A stretch of DNA of 13,724 nucleotides. Origin: Caryophanales bacterium UBA2450 (lineage in GTDB: Bacteria; Bacillota_I; Bacilli_A; RFN20; CAG-826). Location: the NCBI GenBank assembly GCA_002342545.1, contig DDQE01000051.1, forward strand, positions 1 through 13,724. The letters run 5' to 3'. The notes below the pieces were generated by a model. It made no database searches, had not been told where the DNA came from, and worked only from the letters and a program-made list of their open reading frames with translations. The position numbers and the translations under genes were made by a program. Below, piece by piece: positions 6,455 to 13,684 of this stretch (position 1 is the stretch's first letter; the number at the start of each line of letters is the position of its first letter).

Positions 6455-7210
6455 ATGAATATCTTATTAGTGGACGATGAAGAATTACAATTAATCAGGC
6501 TTGAAAAGTCTGTTTATAGTGTTTTACCTGAGGCAAAACTATTTAGTTTTGGTAATCCTATTAAAGCATATGAAGAAAGCCAAAAGACTAAAATGGATCT
6601 CGCTTTTTTAGATATTGAAATGCCTGGATTAGACGGGATACGTTTAGCTAAAAAATTAAAAACAATTAATCCATTAATAAATATTATTTTTGTTACCGCT
6701 TATGATAATTACGCTCTTGAAGCGTATAAAATTCATGCTTCAGGTTATATAAGTAAGCCAGTTAATAAAGAAAAGATTTTAGAAGAGATTAAAGAACTCA
6801 ATAAATCATCTTTCCCTATTTCAAATAAAAAATTACAAGTTAAATGCTTTGGTAATTTCGAAATATTTTATAAAGGTGCACCTGTTAAATTTACTTATCA
6901 AAAATCTAAAGAAGTATTCGCTTATTTAATTGATCGAGAAGGTGCGTTAATAAATCTTAACGAATTAAACGCTATTTTATGGGAAGAAGACCATAAATCA
7001 TATTTAAGAAATTTAATTACTGATATCCAAAAAACTTTAAAGGCAATAGATTGCGATGATGTATTTAAGAAAATACATAATGGTTGCTATATCGATGTTA
7101 ATAAAGTAGATTGTGATGCTTACGAATATAAAAAAGACAACCCAGATGCGATTAATTTATATCGCGGGGAATATATGATTCAATATCCTTGGGCAATCTT
7201 TGAAGAATAA
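6455..7210 (+). CDS. Response regulator with SARP-like winged-helix output
   Basis: Residues 1-115 are a receiver domain: acidic pair D7/D8, phospho-acceptor Asp53 in FLDIEMPG, Thr81 in VTAYDNYA and Lys101 in SGYISKPV. A linker leads to a DNA-binding domain from about 127 to 225. It has the pattern LQVKCFGNFEIFYKGAPVKF, a K-S-K-E-x-x-A-Y-L-I block, and INLNELNAILW, typical of SARP/BTAD-type winged helices. The end (CDAYEY...AINLYRGEY) resembles the start of a BTAD domain, but the protein stops there. LytTR, the usual output for this kinase family, is absent. The gene follows the kinase by five bases with no Shine-Dalgarno, so it is almost certainly the cognate regulator. Its targets are unknown; the adjacent surface protein is a candidate. 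Confidence 0.88.
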   Translation: MNILLVDDEELQLIRLEKSVYSVLPEAKLFSFGNPIKAYEESQKTKMDLAFLDIEMPGLDGIRLAKKLKTINPLINIIFVTAYDNYALEAYKIHASGYISKPVNKEKILEEIKELNKSSFPISNKKLQVKCFGNFEIFYKGAPVKFTYQKSKEVFAYLIDREGALINLNELNAILWEEDHKSYLRNLITDIQKTLKAIDCDDVFKKIHNGCYIDVNKVDCDAYEYKKDNPDAINLYRGEYMIQYPWAIFEE

Positions 7211-7231
7211 TATAAACGTAGTTTAATAATG

Positions 7232-7252
7232 AAGTCCTCAATGGACTTTTTT
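7232..7252 (+). terminator. Terminator of the signalling operon
   Basis: AAGTCC (7232-7237) and GGACTT (7243-7248) form a perfect 6-bp stem with a TCAAT loop, followed by more Ts. The T-run overlaps the stop codon of the convergent minus-strand gene. The same hairpin could act weakly in the other direction. Confidence 0.75.
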
Positions 7253-8366
7253 ATTGATTATAAATAGAAACGTCAATTTCTCTTTCTTCCTTTGTGCCTC
7301 CTGCGTGGTGGCCCTTATAGATAAATGGCTTTCTTTTTGTGTCTCTTATGAATTCTTTAGAAGCAGTTAAAGAGTATTCAGTTTTGGCAATCGCTAAATA
7401 ATCACCAAAAGAATCTAATACTCCAGGCTTAGGCTCACCTACTCCAAAAATATGGTTTTTAAGAACTTCTTCTTTGGAATACAATTCAAAATATTCTCCA
7501 TAATATTTGTTAAATAGTGATTCAAATTCTTGTCTTTTATCTATTTTAACAAAGAAAGAAGGACATCTTTTTTCTAATGTTACTTTTTTAGATAAACAAG
7601 AATATAAATCGTCATGATCACATATATCGAGGATTTTAATATTTATATGTCCGTGATCTGCAAGGAGGATAAATAAAGTATCTTTATTTTGTTTAGTGAT
7701 TTTCTTTAAGAACTTATCTATCTTTTTTACTTGTTTATGAACTTTTTTATGTTCAATTCCGTTTTCATGCATTTCGTAATCTGGAGAATCCCAATAGAAA
7801 TATATAAAGGAGTTTTCACTTTCTTTTAGAGTGTTCTTAATCATTTTTGCCCCTTTACGAAGTGATTTTGGACCTTTGGTTTGAATAGGATATCTTTGAA
7901 TCGCATTCGCTTTAGCAGTGTTTTTTTCATTTATTAAATCAATTATTGATTTATTAGGATATTTTTTGTAAGCGATATCCTTATCAATAACTTCTTTAGT
8001 GTTAATATCTATTCCTCTAAAAAGAATAATATTTCGATCCAATTCTGGGAAATATGTATTCCACCCTAACCAGCCTGTTTCAATTGGATATTTTCCTGTA
8101 AGTAGCGAAGTTGTCGCTGCAGCGGTAGTTGGAGGAAAAGTAGAATTAATAGTTAAAACAAAATGACTTCTAATAAATGAATCTTCTTTTAAATGTAGTC
8201 TTGTGATATTTTTACCCATTCCATCAAATAACACTAAAACGACTTTTTTATGTCCTTTTAACGCTTTGTCAATTTCTGGAATTGAACCATGAAAGGTATC
8301 AACTCCAAAATGTTTTAAAATAGAATTAGAGATATTTACTAACGATGGTTCTTTATTATAATTCAT
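7251..8366 (-). CDS. Alkaline-phosphatase-superfamily phosphodiesterase/nucleotide pyrophosphatase
   Basis: The 371-residue protein has the metal-site order of the type I phosphodiesterase/nucleotide pyrophosphatase family. It shows Asp48 in LVLFDGMG, the nucleophile Thr81 in TFPPTTAAATTSLLTG, Asp196 and His200 in SPDYEMHENG, Asp237/His238 in LADHGH, and a late His in GHHAG (353-354). Such enzymes use two metal ions, usually zinc, to cleave phosphodiester or phosphate-ester bonds. No signal peptide or membrane helix is visible, so it should be cytoplasmic. Substrate is unpredictable from sequence. The start is fixed by the conserved N-terminus, but no Shine-Dalgarno precedes it, and a TATAAT lies only nine bases upstream (possible leaderless transcript). 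The gene is monocistronic, downstream of the flavoprotein's terminator. Confidence 0.87.
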   Translation of the reverse strand: MNYNKEPSLVNISNSILKHFGVDTFHGSIPEIDKALKGHKKVVLVLFDGMGKNITRLHLKEDSFIRSHFVLTINSTFPPTTAAATTSLLTGKYPIETGWLGWNTYFPELDRNIILFRGIDINTKEVIDKDIAYKKYPNKSIIDLINEKNTAKANAIQRYPIQTKGPKSLRKGAKMIKNTLKESENSFIYFYWDSPDYEMHENGIEHKKVHKQVKKIDKFLKKITKQNKDTLFILLADHGHINIKILDICDHDDLYSCLSKKVTLEKRCPSFFVKIDKRQEFESLFNKYYGEYFELYSKEEVLKNHIFGVGEPKPGVLDSFGDYLAIAKTEYSLTASKEFIRDTKRKPFIYKGHHAGGTKEEREIDVSIYNQ

Positions 8367-8375
8367 AAGAAAGCA

Positions 8376-8403
8376 ATTATATTATTTATCAGTTAATAAT
8401 CAA
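8376..8403 (-). promoter_or_regulatory. Promoter of the phosphodiesterase gene, probably leaderless
   Basis: On the minus strand, TTGATT (8403-8398) and a perfect TATAAT (8381-8376) are spaced by 16 bp. Nine bases separate the -10 from ATG 8366, so transcription should start within a few bases of the start codon, leaving no room for a Shine-Dalgarno. Confidence 0.7.
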
Positions 8404-8412
8404 TAAAAACTA

Positions 8413-8440
8413 GAAAAAAAAGACCCAAATTAATGGGTCT
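8413..8440 (-). terminator. Strong terminator of the flavoprotein gene
   Basis: Read on the minus strand, AGACCCA and TGGGTCT (arms 8440-8434 and 8427-8421) form a perfect 7-bp stem with a six-base loop, followed by a run of Ts (8420-8413). It ends about 10 bp before the -35 of the next gene. Confidence 0.9.
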
Positions 8441-8458
8441 AGTTAGTTTTACTTGATA

Positions 8459-9919
8459 TTAAAAGAATCTACCGATGATGTCTTTAGAAGCCGCACAAGT
8501 ATCTTCCATATCGCCAAAGGAGATAATTTCTCCAGCGTAATATGTGTTTTTAGTTCCTTGAAGAGCTTCAAGTTTATCATACCATCCATCGGCGTAATCT
8601 TTAGCAGAGACGTGTGGGCAGTAGTAGACTTCTTGAGCGTATAGCTTATCTTTAATTGGGAAGCCAACCCTTGCCATATCTTGATCCATTGTTTTCATAA
8701 CAACATCGTAATCGACATCAGGAGTGCCGGTATGATTTGCTAAAGCATAGACTGTAGCAGGGCAATCTCTATCTAAGCATTGCCATCTATTATAATAGAC
8801 CATGGCGTGACCAAGTCTTTCTGGGACCATGTTTTCCACCATATAGCCAGAAATATTTGGACTCTTACCTTCTTCAAATGTAGCGATATAATCGCAATAT
8901 CTTTCGTGAACAATCTTAGAGAAGAGTTCTTTTTCTTCTTTAGTCGCATCTGCGTAATTGATGAAGTAATCTAGTGGTGTAGTAACGATTAATTTATCGA
9001 ATACTTCTTTCTTTTCTTTGCCAGATTTATCTTTAGTAGTGACAGTAACTTTACCATTTTCTCTAACGACTTTAACAACTTCATGTTCTAATAAAGCAGG
9101 ATGTTTTAATTTCTTATTAACATGCTCATAGATTTGTTGAGTGCCGTCTTGCCAAGTCCAAAGTCTTAAGTTAACGAACTCTAAAGCAGTAGTGACGTCT
9201 AGATACTTCATAACTAACGCAGTTGGGATTTCATCAAAGAAGCCGTAGCCAAACGAAGTAAATGGAGCAATCCAAATTCTTTGAACTTCTTCCACTTTAT
9301 TTAATTTACAGAATTCAGAGAATGGTAAGGCCAAATCTTTAAGATTTGGATTGGTACCTTTAATGTAATTTGGGAAACTATTTTCTTTAGTAGCGCCACA
9401 ATGTCCATCAACACCTTTAGAGATACCAAAGTATTCACCTTTAGCCACTCCGATATGTCCATAACAGTCATAACCAACATATTTAGTTTGCATTAACTTA
9501 TTTAATCTCTTCATTTGCTTTTTGAGTTTAAGTAAGCCATGTAACTTTTTAAATGAGAAATTAGCCTTTGGATTAGTCCATTCATCGATCTTACCGTCAA
9601 GAGTTCTAAATTCTCTTCTCATATTTGGCTCGCCAGGTTTGAAATCTGGACCTTTATGGTAATAACCACCAAATTCTTCCATTTCACTAACCGCGTGATA
9701 GGTGATTGCGCCCATAATCGCACCGGTTTCAAAGGATTTTTCTTCCTCTACGCCATTATGTTTTACTTTGATTTTTGGTGACCAACATTTACCACCAACT
9801 TTGTTGAGTTTTTCATAGATTACGTAGTCTTCGTAACCTTTTTTCTCTAAATACATTGCACAAGAAAGACCAGCAGGTCCACCGCCAATGATGCAAATTC
9901 TTTCTTTAGTATTTGCCAT
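8459..9919 (-). CDS. FAD-dependent polyunsaturated fatty acid isomerase-like protein
   Basis: The 486-residue flavoprotein has a Rossmann dinucleotide fold at the N-terminus (ICIIGGGPAGLSCAMYLEKKG, with Glu36 ending the second strand), then GGKCWSP at 42-48. Further blocks are TGAIMG (65-70), MRREF (100-104), APFTSFGYG (218-226), LWTWQDGTQ (253-261), ISGYM...PERLGHAMVYYNRW (356-379) and YAGEIISFGD (461-470). From memory these align closely and in order with Propionibacterium acnes PAI, which converts linoleic acid to trans-10,cis-12 conjugated linoleic acid. It is about 60 residues longer, with insertions near 50-62, 120-145 and 155-195. AAGGAG (9932-9927) fixes the start. The gene is visibly less AT-rich than its neighbours, perhaps reflecting strong expression or transfer. 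Other FAD amine-oxidase-like activities are possible. Confidence 0.82.
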   Translation of the reverse strand: MANTKERICIIGGGPAGLSCAMYLEKKGYEDYVIYEKLNKVGGKCWSPKIKVKHNGVEEEKSFETGAIMGAITYHAVSEMEEFGGYYHKGPDFKPGEPNMRREFRTLDGKIDEWTNPKANFSFKKLHGLLKLKKQMKRLNKLMQTKYVGYDCYGHIGVAKGEYFGISKGVDGHCGATKENSFPNYIKGTNPNLKDLALPFSEFCKLNKVEEVQRIWIAPFTSFGYGFFDEIPTALVMKYLDVTTALEFVNLRLWTWQDGTQQIYEHVNKKLKHPALLEHEVVKVVRENGKVTVTTKDKSGKEKKEVFDKLIVTTPLDYFINYADATKEEKELFSKIVHERYCDYIATFEEGKSPNISGYMVENMVPERLGHAMVYYNRWQCLDRDCPATVYALANHTGTPDVDYDVVMKTMDQDMARVGFPIKDKLYAQEVYYCPHVSAKDYADGWYDKLEALQGTKNTYYAGEIISFGDMEDTCAASKDIIGRFF

Positions 9920-9950
9920 TTTTATTCTCCTTGAATAACTTTATGCAATA

Positions 9951-9959
9951 ATTATAACA
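9951..9959 (-). promoter_or_regulatory. Extended -10 promoter of the flavoprotein gene
   Basis: On the minus strand TGTTATAAT (9959-9951) is a TGn extended -10 with a perfect hexamer; no clear -35 is present. Transcription from near 9944 gives a leader of about 25 nt carrying the AAGGAG site. Confidence 0.65.
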
Positions 9960-9978
9960 CTGATTTTTAATAAAGTAT

Positions 9979-9984
9979 TAAAAT
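9979..9984 (+). promoter_or_regulatory. Possible -10 element of the small membrane protein/Nudix pair
   Basis: TAAAAT (9979-9984) lies eight bases before ATG 9993, with no Shine-Dalgarno and no good -35. An alternative -10, TATTAA (9976-9981), has a 4/6 -35 (ATAACA, 9954-9959). Either would give a leader of only a few bases. Confidence 0.35.
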
Positions 9985-9992
9985 GTTTAGTA

Positions 9993-10337
9993 ATGAACAA
10001 GGAAACTTCAAAGAAAAAAACAATTAGATTAATCATTGGAATCTCAATTATTGTCTTTTTGTTTATCGCCGCAATATTTGGCTTAGCTCAGATGGCTGTA
10101 CCTTATACAATTATCTTTGTTTCTACTTCTATGGCTTTATCAATTCCGTTTTTCTTTTTGCTTCCAAAAAAAGCTAAAGGACAAAATAAATCTGAATCCT
10201 ATAAAGCTAAAAAAACTAAATCAAGATATATCAGTCCAGAAGATGAAGTCGTGGACTATGTTAACGGAAAGAAAGAATTTAAGGATTTAAGTAATGACGC
10301 TCAAGTTGAGTATTTTGAAGAATGGGAAGATGATTAA
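9993..10337 (+). CDS. Small two-helix membrane protein with acidic cytoplasmic tail
   Basis: The 114-residue product has a basic N-terminus (KETSKKKT) and two membrane helices at about residues 11-33 and 38-57. A lysine-rich then acidic tail follows (VVDYVNGKKEFKDLSND...EEWEDD). I recognise no family. The start has no Shine-Dalgarno; ATG 9993 is chosen because it is the first in frame and precedes the basic, membrane-inserting segment. The Nudix gene starts three bases after its stop, so the two are likely co-transcribed and translationally coupled. The pairing gives no strong functional hint. Confidence 0.7.
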   Translation: MNKETSKKKTIRLIIGISIIVFLFIAAIFGLAQMAVPYTIIFVSTSMALSIPFFFLLPKKAKGQNKSESYKAKKTKSRYISPEDEVVDYVNGKKEFKDLSNDAQVEYFEEWEDD

Positions 10338-10340
10338 TAT

Positions 10341-10901
10341 ATGAAATTATTAGATTTAAAAAGAATTCATCAAGGAAAATATTTATCTTATTATGTTGCT
10401 TCTTATTTAAATAAGGATAATAAGATTAAGGAATATGAATTTATTTCTCGAGATCCTAATTTAACTAAAGAATCTTTTGGAAGTAACGTCCCAGCAGGAG
10501 TGGGTCTAGTCCCATTTAATAAAGATAAAACTAAGATTGTTTTACAATCTGAATTTAGGCTCGCTACTAATCATTTTATTTATAACTTTCCAGCCGGATT
10601 AATTGATAAAGGTGAAACTGCAGAAATTGCTGCAGCAAGAGAATTAAAAGAAGAAACCGGTCTAGATTTAGTGTCTATCGAAGCCGTGCTTCCACCAAGC
10701 TATGCATCTCCAGGCACTAGCGATGAAGAGATGAAAATTGTCATTTGCACTGTTGAAGGTGAGATTCAAGAATCGTGTTTTGCTGATGAAGAAATTCAAG
10801 CTCGCTGGTTCACTAAAGAAGAGGTAAAAAAGCTCCTAGAAGAAGGAGCCTATATGTCGGTAAGAACACAAATGTTATTATATATGTGGATTAATCAATA
10901 G
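10341..10901 (+). CDS. Nudix hydrolase, ADP-ribose pyrophosphatase-like
   Basis: The 186-residue protein carries a complete Nudix box at 86-108: Gly86, Glu92, then RELKEETGL with Arg100, Glu101, Glu104 and Glu105. It follows FPAGLID, as in ADP-ribose pyrophosphatases, which hydrolyse ADP-ribose or related nucleoside diphosphate derivatives with magnesium. PPSYASPGTSDE (118-129) after the box matches the loop seen in that subgroup. Length is typical. It is coupled to the upstream membrane protein gene by a three-base gap. Its stop is separated by one base from the stop of the convergent alpha/beta hydrolase gene, with no terminator between them. Confidence 0.9.
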   Translation: MKLLDLKRIHQGKYLSYYVASYLNKDNKIKEYEFISRDPNLTKESFGSNVPAGVGLVPFNKDKTKIVLQSEFRLATNHFIYNFPAGLIDKGETAEIAAARELKEETGLDLVSIEAVLPPSYASPGTSDEEMKIVICTVEGEIQESCFADEEIQARWFTKEEVKKLLEEGAYMSVRTQMLLYMWINQ

Positions 10902-10902
10902 A

Positions 10903-11829
10903 TTAATCTTCTAAGAATTCATCAACTACTTTTTTGTATCTATTAGTGTCTGTCATAAAAGAGACGCCGTGGTCAGTTTTAGGAAAGAGTTCATAACGAA
11001 CTTTTTCTTTATTATCTAAATAGATTTGATAAGAGAATTTATGATTAATAACGTGATCATCATCTCCGTGAATAATTAAAACCTTAGCATTGCTATTTTT
11101 AAGCGCTTTAGAAGCATTATCTTTAGTAATTGAAGCGTGAGATATTAATAAAGAACTTAATTTTGTTAACGGCCAAATTAGCCACACTTTTAATTTTAAA
11201 TTTCTCATAAAAGTAATTAATACTTCACTAGCCTTGTTATAAGGGCAATCACAAATTAATTTAATTGGCTCATCAATATATTGAGAGGCAAATAAAATAG
11301 AAGCAGCCCCCATAGATATACCCGCTAAAGTTAGTTCAATATCTTCTCCTAATTCTTTTTTAGCAAAGCTAATCCAAGAAAGAACATCACGCTTTTCTTT
11401 ATAACCAAAAGTAATGCTATGACCTTGAGATTCTCCATGCCCTCTTTCATCAATAAGAAAGACGTTATAGCCTTTTTTAATCATATACATTCCAAAACCA
11501 GAAAAATCTCTTCTAGCGGTGCCTCTATATCCATGAAACATAATAATTACTTTTTTAGAATTAGGATTTCTATAAAGTCTAGAATGTAATTTTTTATGAT
11601 CATAACTAGTCGTGTAGACATGTTCACAAGGCTCATTACAAATATCAGTAATTAATTTATTGATAATATCGGTTAAACCTAAAAATTGTGTTGATTCAGT
11701 AAGTTGAAAATCATTATTTTGCCCTTTTATAGGTGTATAAAAGACAATATGATGAATAAATATTAAAACCCCTAATAAAGCGATAATTATTAATCCTAAT
11801 ACGCCTAAAGAAATATATAACGCAATCAT
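10903..11829 (-). CDS. Membrane-anchored alpha/beta hydrolase
   Basis: The 308-residue protein has an N-terminal membrane helix (about 4-29) and then a serine hydrolase fold. It shows HGYRG (99-103, oxyanion region), DERGHGESQG (127-136), nucleophile Ser172 in AGISMGA, Asp258 in IHGDDDHV and His287 in KTDHGVS, so the triad is complete. It resembles the serine aminopeptidase S33/YqkD-like group of extracytoplasmic or membrane-bound lipases and esterases; the substrate is unknown. No Shine-Dalgarno precedes ATG 11829, and TAAAAT (11841-11836) lies six bases upstream, consistent with a leaderless mRNA. It diverges from glyA across a 95-bp gap and converges on the Nudix gene. Confidence 0.87.
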   Translation of the reverse strand: MIALYISLGVLGLIIIALLGVLIFIHHIVFYTPIKGQNNDFQLTESTQFLGLTDIINKLITDICNEPCEHVYTTSYDHKKLHSRLYRNPNSKKVIIMFHGYRGTARRDFSGFGMYMIKKGYNVFLIDERGHGESQGHSITFGYKEKRDVLSWISFAKKELGEDIELTLAGISMGAASILFASQYIDEPIKLICDCPYNKASEVLITFMRNLKLKVWLIWPLTKLSSLLISHASITKDNASKALKNSNAKVLIIHGDDDHVINHKFSYQIYLDNKEKVRYELFPKTDHGVSFMTDTNRYKKVVDEFLED

Positions 11830-11835
11830 GATGAT

Positions 11836-11841
11836 ATTTTA
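11836..11841 (-). promoter_or_regulatory. Possible leaderless -10 of the alpha/beta hydrolase gene
   Basis: Minus-strand TAAAAT (11841-11836) ends six bases before ATG 11829, so the predicted start point falls on the start codon. No good -35 was found at 16-18 bp. Confidence 0.4.
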
Positions 11842-11872
11842 AGTGAAGAAATTCACAAAATAAATAAATTTA

Positions 11873-11902
11873 TTGTCTTTAGAATTATTAGTTCCATATA
11901 AT
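11873..11902 (+). promoter_or_regulatory. glyA promoter
   Basis: TTGTCT (11873-11878) and a perfect TATAAT (11897-11902) are spaced by 18 bp. The predicted start near 11909 leaves a leader of about 16 nt with the ribosome binding site AAAGGTGA. No room exists for a riboswitch or attenuator. Confidence 0.7.
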
Positions 11903-11924
11903 AGTTTTCAAAAGGTGAATAACT

Positions 11925-13133
11925 ATGGAAGATATTATTAGATTAGTAGAATTAGAAAAAGATAGACAAAATCACGGAATTGAACTCATCGCTAGTGAGA
12001 ATTATTGTTCTAAAGATGTTAGAGCGATGGCGGGTTCGATTCTAACCAATAAATACGCTGAAGGATATCCAGGAAGAAGATATTATGGTGGCTGTGAGTT
12101 TGTAGACGAAATTGAAAGGATCGCTATTAAAGAGGCCTGCGAATTATTTGAATGCAAATTTGCTAATGTTCAACCTCATAGTGGTAGTCAAGCTAACGCT
12201 GCGGCTTATAGAGCCTTAATGCCTAATGGAGGTAAAGTCTTATCTTTAGTACTTAATGATGGAGGTCACTTAACACATGGCTCTCCTGTATCTTTCTCAA
12301 GTAATTTTTATACTTTTGTTCATTATCCTTTAGATAAAAATGGAAGAATGGATTATGAGACTTTAAAAGAGATTGCTCTAAAAGAGCATCCAGATGTCAT
12401 TTTATCTGGTTTTAGCGCTTTCCCTTATGAAATTGACTTTAAAAAGATTAGAGAAATCTGTGATGAAGTTAATTGCCTTATGATGGTGGATATGGCCCAT
12501 ATTGCTGGCTTAGTGGCCGCTAAAAAGCATATGTCTCCTATTCCATATGCTGACATTGTAACTTCTACAACTCATAAAACATTAAGAGGCCCTCGAGGCG
12601 GCTTGATTCTTACTAATAATCCAGATTTAATTAAAAAGATTAACTCCGCGGTCTTCCCATTTTATCAAGGCGGACCATTAGAGCATATTATCGCTGCTAA
12701 GGCAGTATGCTTCAAAGAAGCAAAAAAACCAGAATTTGAAAAATATGTCGAATCCTTAATGGAAAATACTAAGGTCTGCTCTCAAACTTTAAAAGAATTA
12801 GGAGCCTTAGCCACAGATACTGAAAATCATTTGTTTTTACTTAATACTTTAGATTCTTTTGGTATTACCGGACTAGAAGCACAAAAGAAACTTGAAAGTA
12901 TTGGAGTGACCACTAATAAGAATATGATTCCAGGAGATAAATTATCGCCAAAAGAAACTTCTGGATTAAGAATTGGTTTTGCGGCAGTGACTACTAGAGG
13001 CTGCTCAAGTAGTGACGCTAAAGAAATCGCTAAATTAATATTTAATTTCTTAAGTGATAAAATTAGTGAAGTAGAAGCTAAAGCAGTGGTTAGTAAATTA
13101 ACATCTAGCTGGAAAAATATTGAGGAAATCTAA
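11925..13133 (+). CDS. glyA: Serine hydroxymethyltransferase
   Basis: The enzyme interconverts serine and glycine using pyridoxal phosphate and tetrahydrofolate, supplying one-carbon units. The 402-residue protein has the full family signature. IELIASEN (19-26) and NKYAEGYPGRRYYGG (42-56) come first, then NVQPHSGSQAN (81-91), Asp189 and His192 in VDMAHIAGLVA, and the cofactor-binding Lys218 in STTHKTLRGPRGG. It is slightly shorter than the usual 410-420 residues, mainly at the termini, but no core block is missing. AAAGGTGA seven bases before ATG 11925 fixes the start. It is followed two bases later by a membrane protein gene in a likely two-gene operon. It should be cytoplasmic and housekeeping. 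Confidence 0.97.
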   Translation: MEDIIRLVELEKDRQNHGIELIASENYCSKDVRAMAGSILTNKYAEGYPGRRYYGGCEFVDEIERIAIKEACELFECKFANVQPHSGSQANAAAYRALMPNGGKVLSLVLNDGGHLTHGSPVSFSSNFYTFVHYPLDKNGRMDYETLKEIALKEHPDVILSGFSAFPYEIDFKKIREICDEVNCLMMVDMAHIAGLVAAKKHMSPIPYADIVTSTTHKTLRGPRGGLILTNNPDLIKKINSAVFPFYQGGPLEHIIAAKAVCFKEAKKPEFEKYVESLMENTKVCSQTLKELGALATDTENHLFLLNTLDSFGITGLEAQKKLESIGVTTNKNMIPGDKLSPKETSGLRIGFAAVTTRGCSSSDAKEIAKLIFNFLSDKISEVEAKAVVSKLTSSWKNIEEI

Positions 13134-13135
13134 TT

Positions 13136-13639
13136 ATGCCAGATAAAGAGAAATTATTTAAAAAATATAAACTTATATTCTTTATAGAATATCTTGCTAT
13201 ATTCGCTATTTTAGCATTAGTCGGTTTTTTAAGATTATTTAATGTTATGGCATATAGCGAAACTCGTTTACTTATTTATAACATCATTACTTTAATTGGA
13301 GTGGCTTATATCATTTTCGATTTATTTTGGAATCTAAGACCTAAAAAAAGAAAAGATTTCTCTTTAATTGATAAATTACCTCCTTTATTTATCGCCGCTT
13401 TCTTATTAGTGTTTGATATATTAGTGTTATTTAAAATAGTGACTGATCCAAATTTTATTAAATATTCTGTATGTGCAGTTTTATTTACAGCGGGTTTATA
13501 TTCTTTGTTTATGGGTATATATCACTATAAAAAACCTCAAAAGATGTTATATGAAGCTGTAGAAGAAGCTTATCAAGAAGCCTTAAAAGAATACGAAGAA
13601 GAGAATAAATCTAAAGAAGAAGATAAGCATCAGGAATAA
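13136..13639 (+). CDS. Four-helix membrane protein of unknown function
   Basis: The 167-residue product has four predicted membrane helices (about 13-33, 44-65, 81-101, 109-129). A highly charged, probably helical cytoplasmic tail follows (AVEEAYQEALKEYEEENKSK). I recognise no family. It begins two bases after the glyA stop, without a separate ribosome binding site, so it is presumably co-transcribed and translationally coupled. The neighbourhood does not show a direct link to serine or folate metabolism. Confidence 0.75.
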   Translation: MPDKEKLFKKYKLIFFIEYLAIFAILALVGFLRLFNVMAYSETRLLIYNIITLIGVAYIIFDLFWNLRPKKRKDFSLIDKLPPLFIAAFLLVFDILVLFKIVTDPNFIKYSVCAVLFTAGLYSLFMGIYHYKKPQKMLYEAVEEAYQEALKEYEEENKSKEEDKHQE

Positions 13640-13655
13640 CTAAACTAATGTAAAC

Positions 13656-13684
13656 AAGGCAATCACGCGATTGTCTTCTTTTTT
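13656..13684 (+). terminator. Terminator of the glyA operon
   Basis: AAGGCAATC (13656-13664) and GATTGTCTT (13669-13677) form a 9-bp stem, with one G-U pair and a four-base ACGC loop. A T-rich run follows. Confidence 0.88.

Noticed and set aside
8453..8974. Plus-strand ORFs opposite the flavoprotein gene
   Set aside because: They are antisense to a strongly supported gene, have no ribosome binding sites and match no family.
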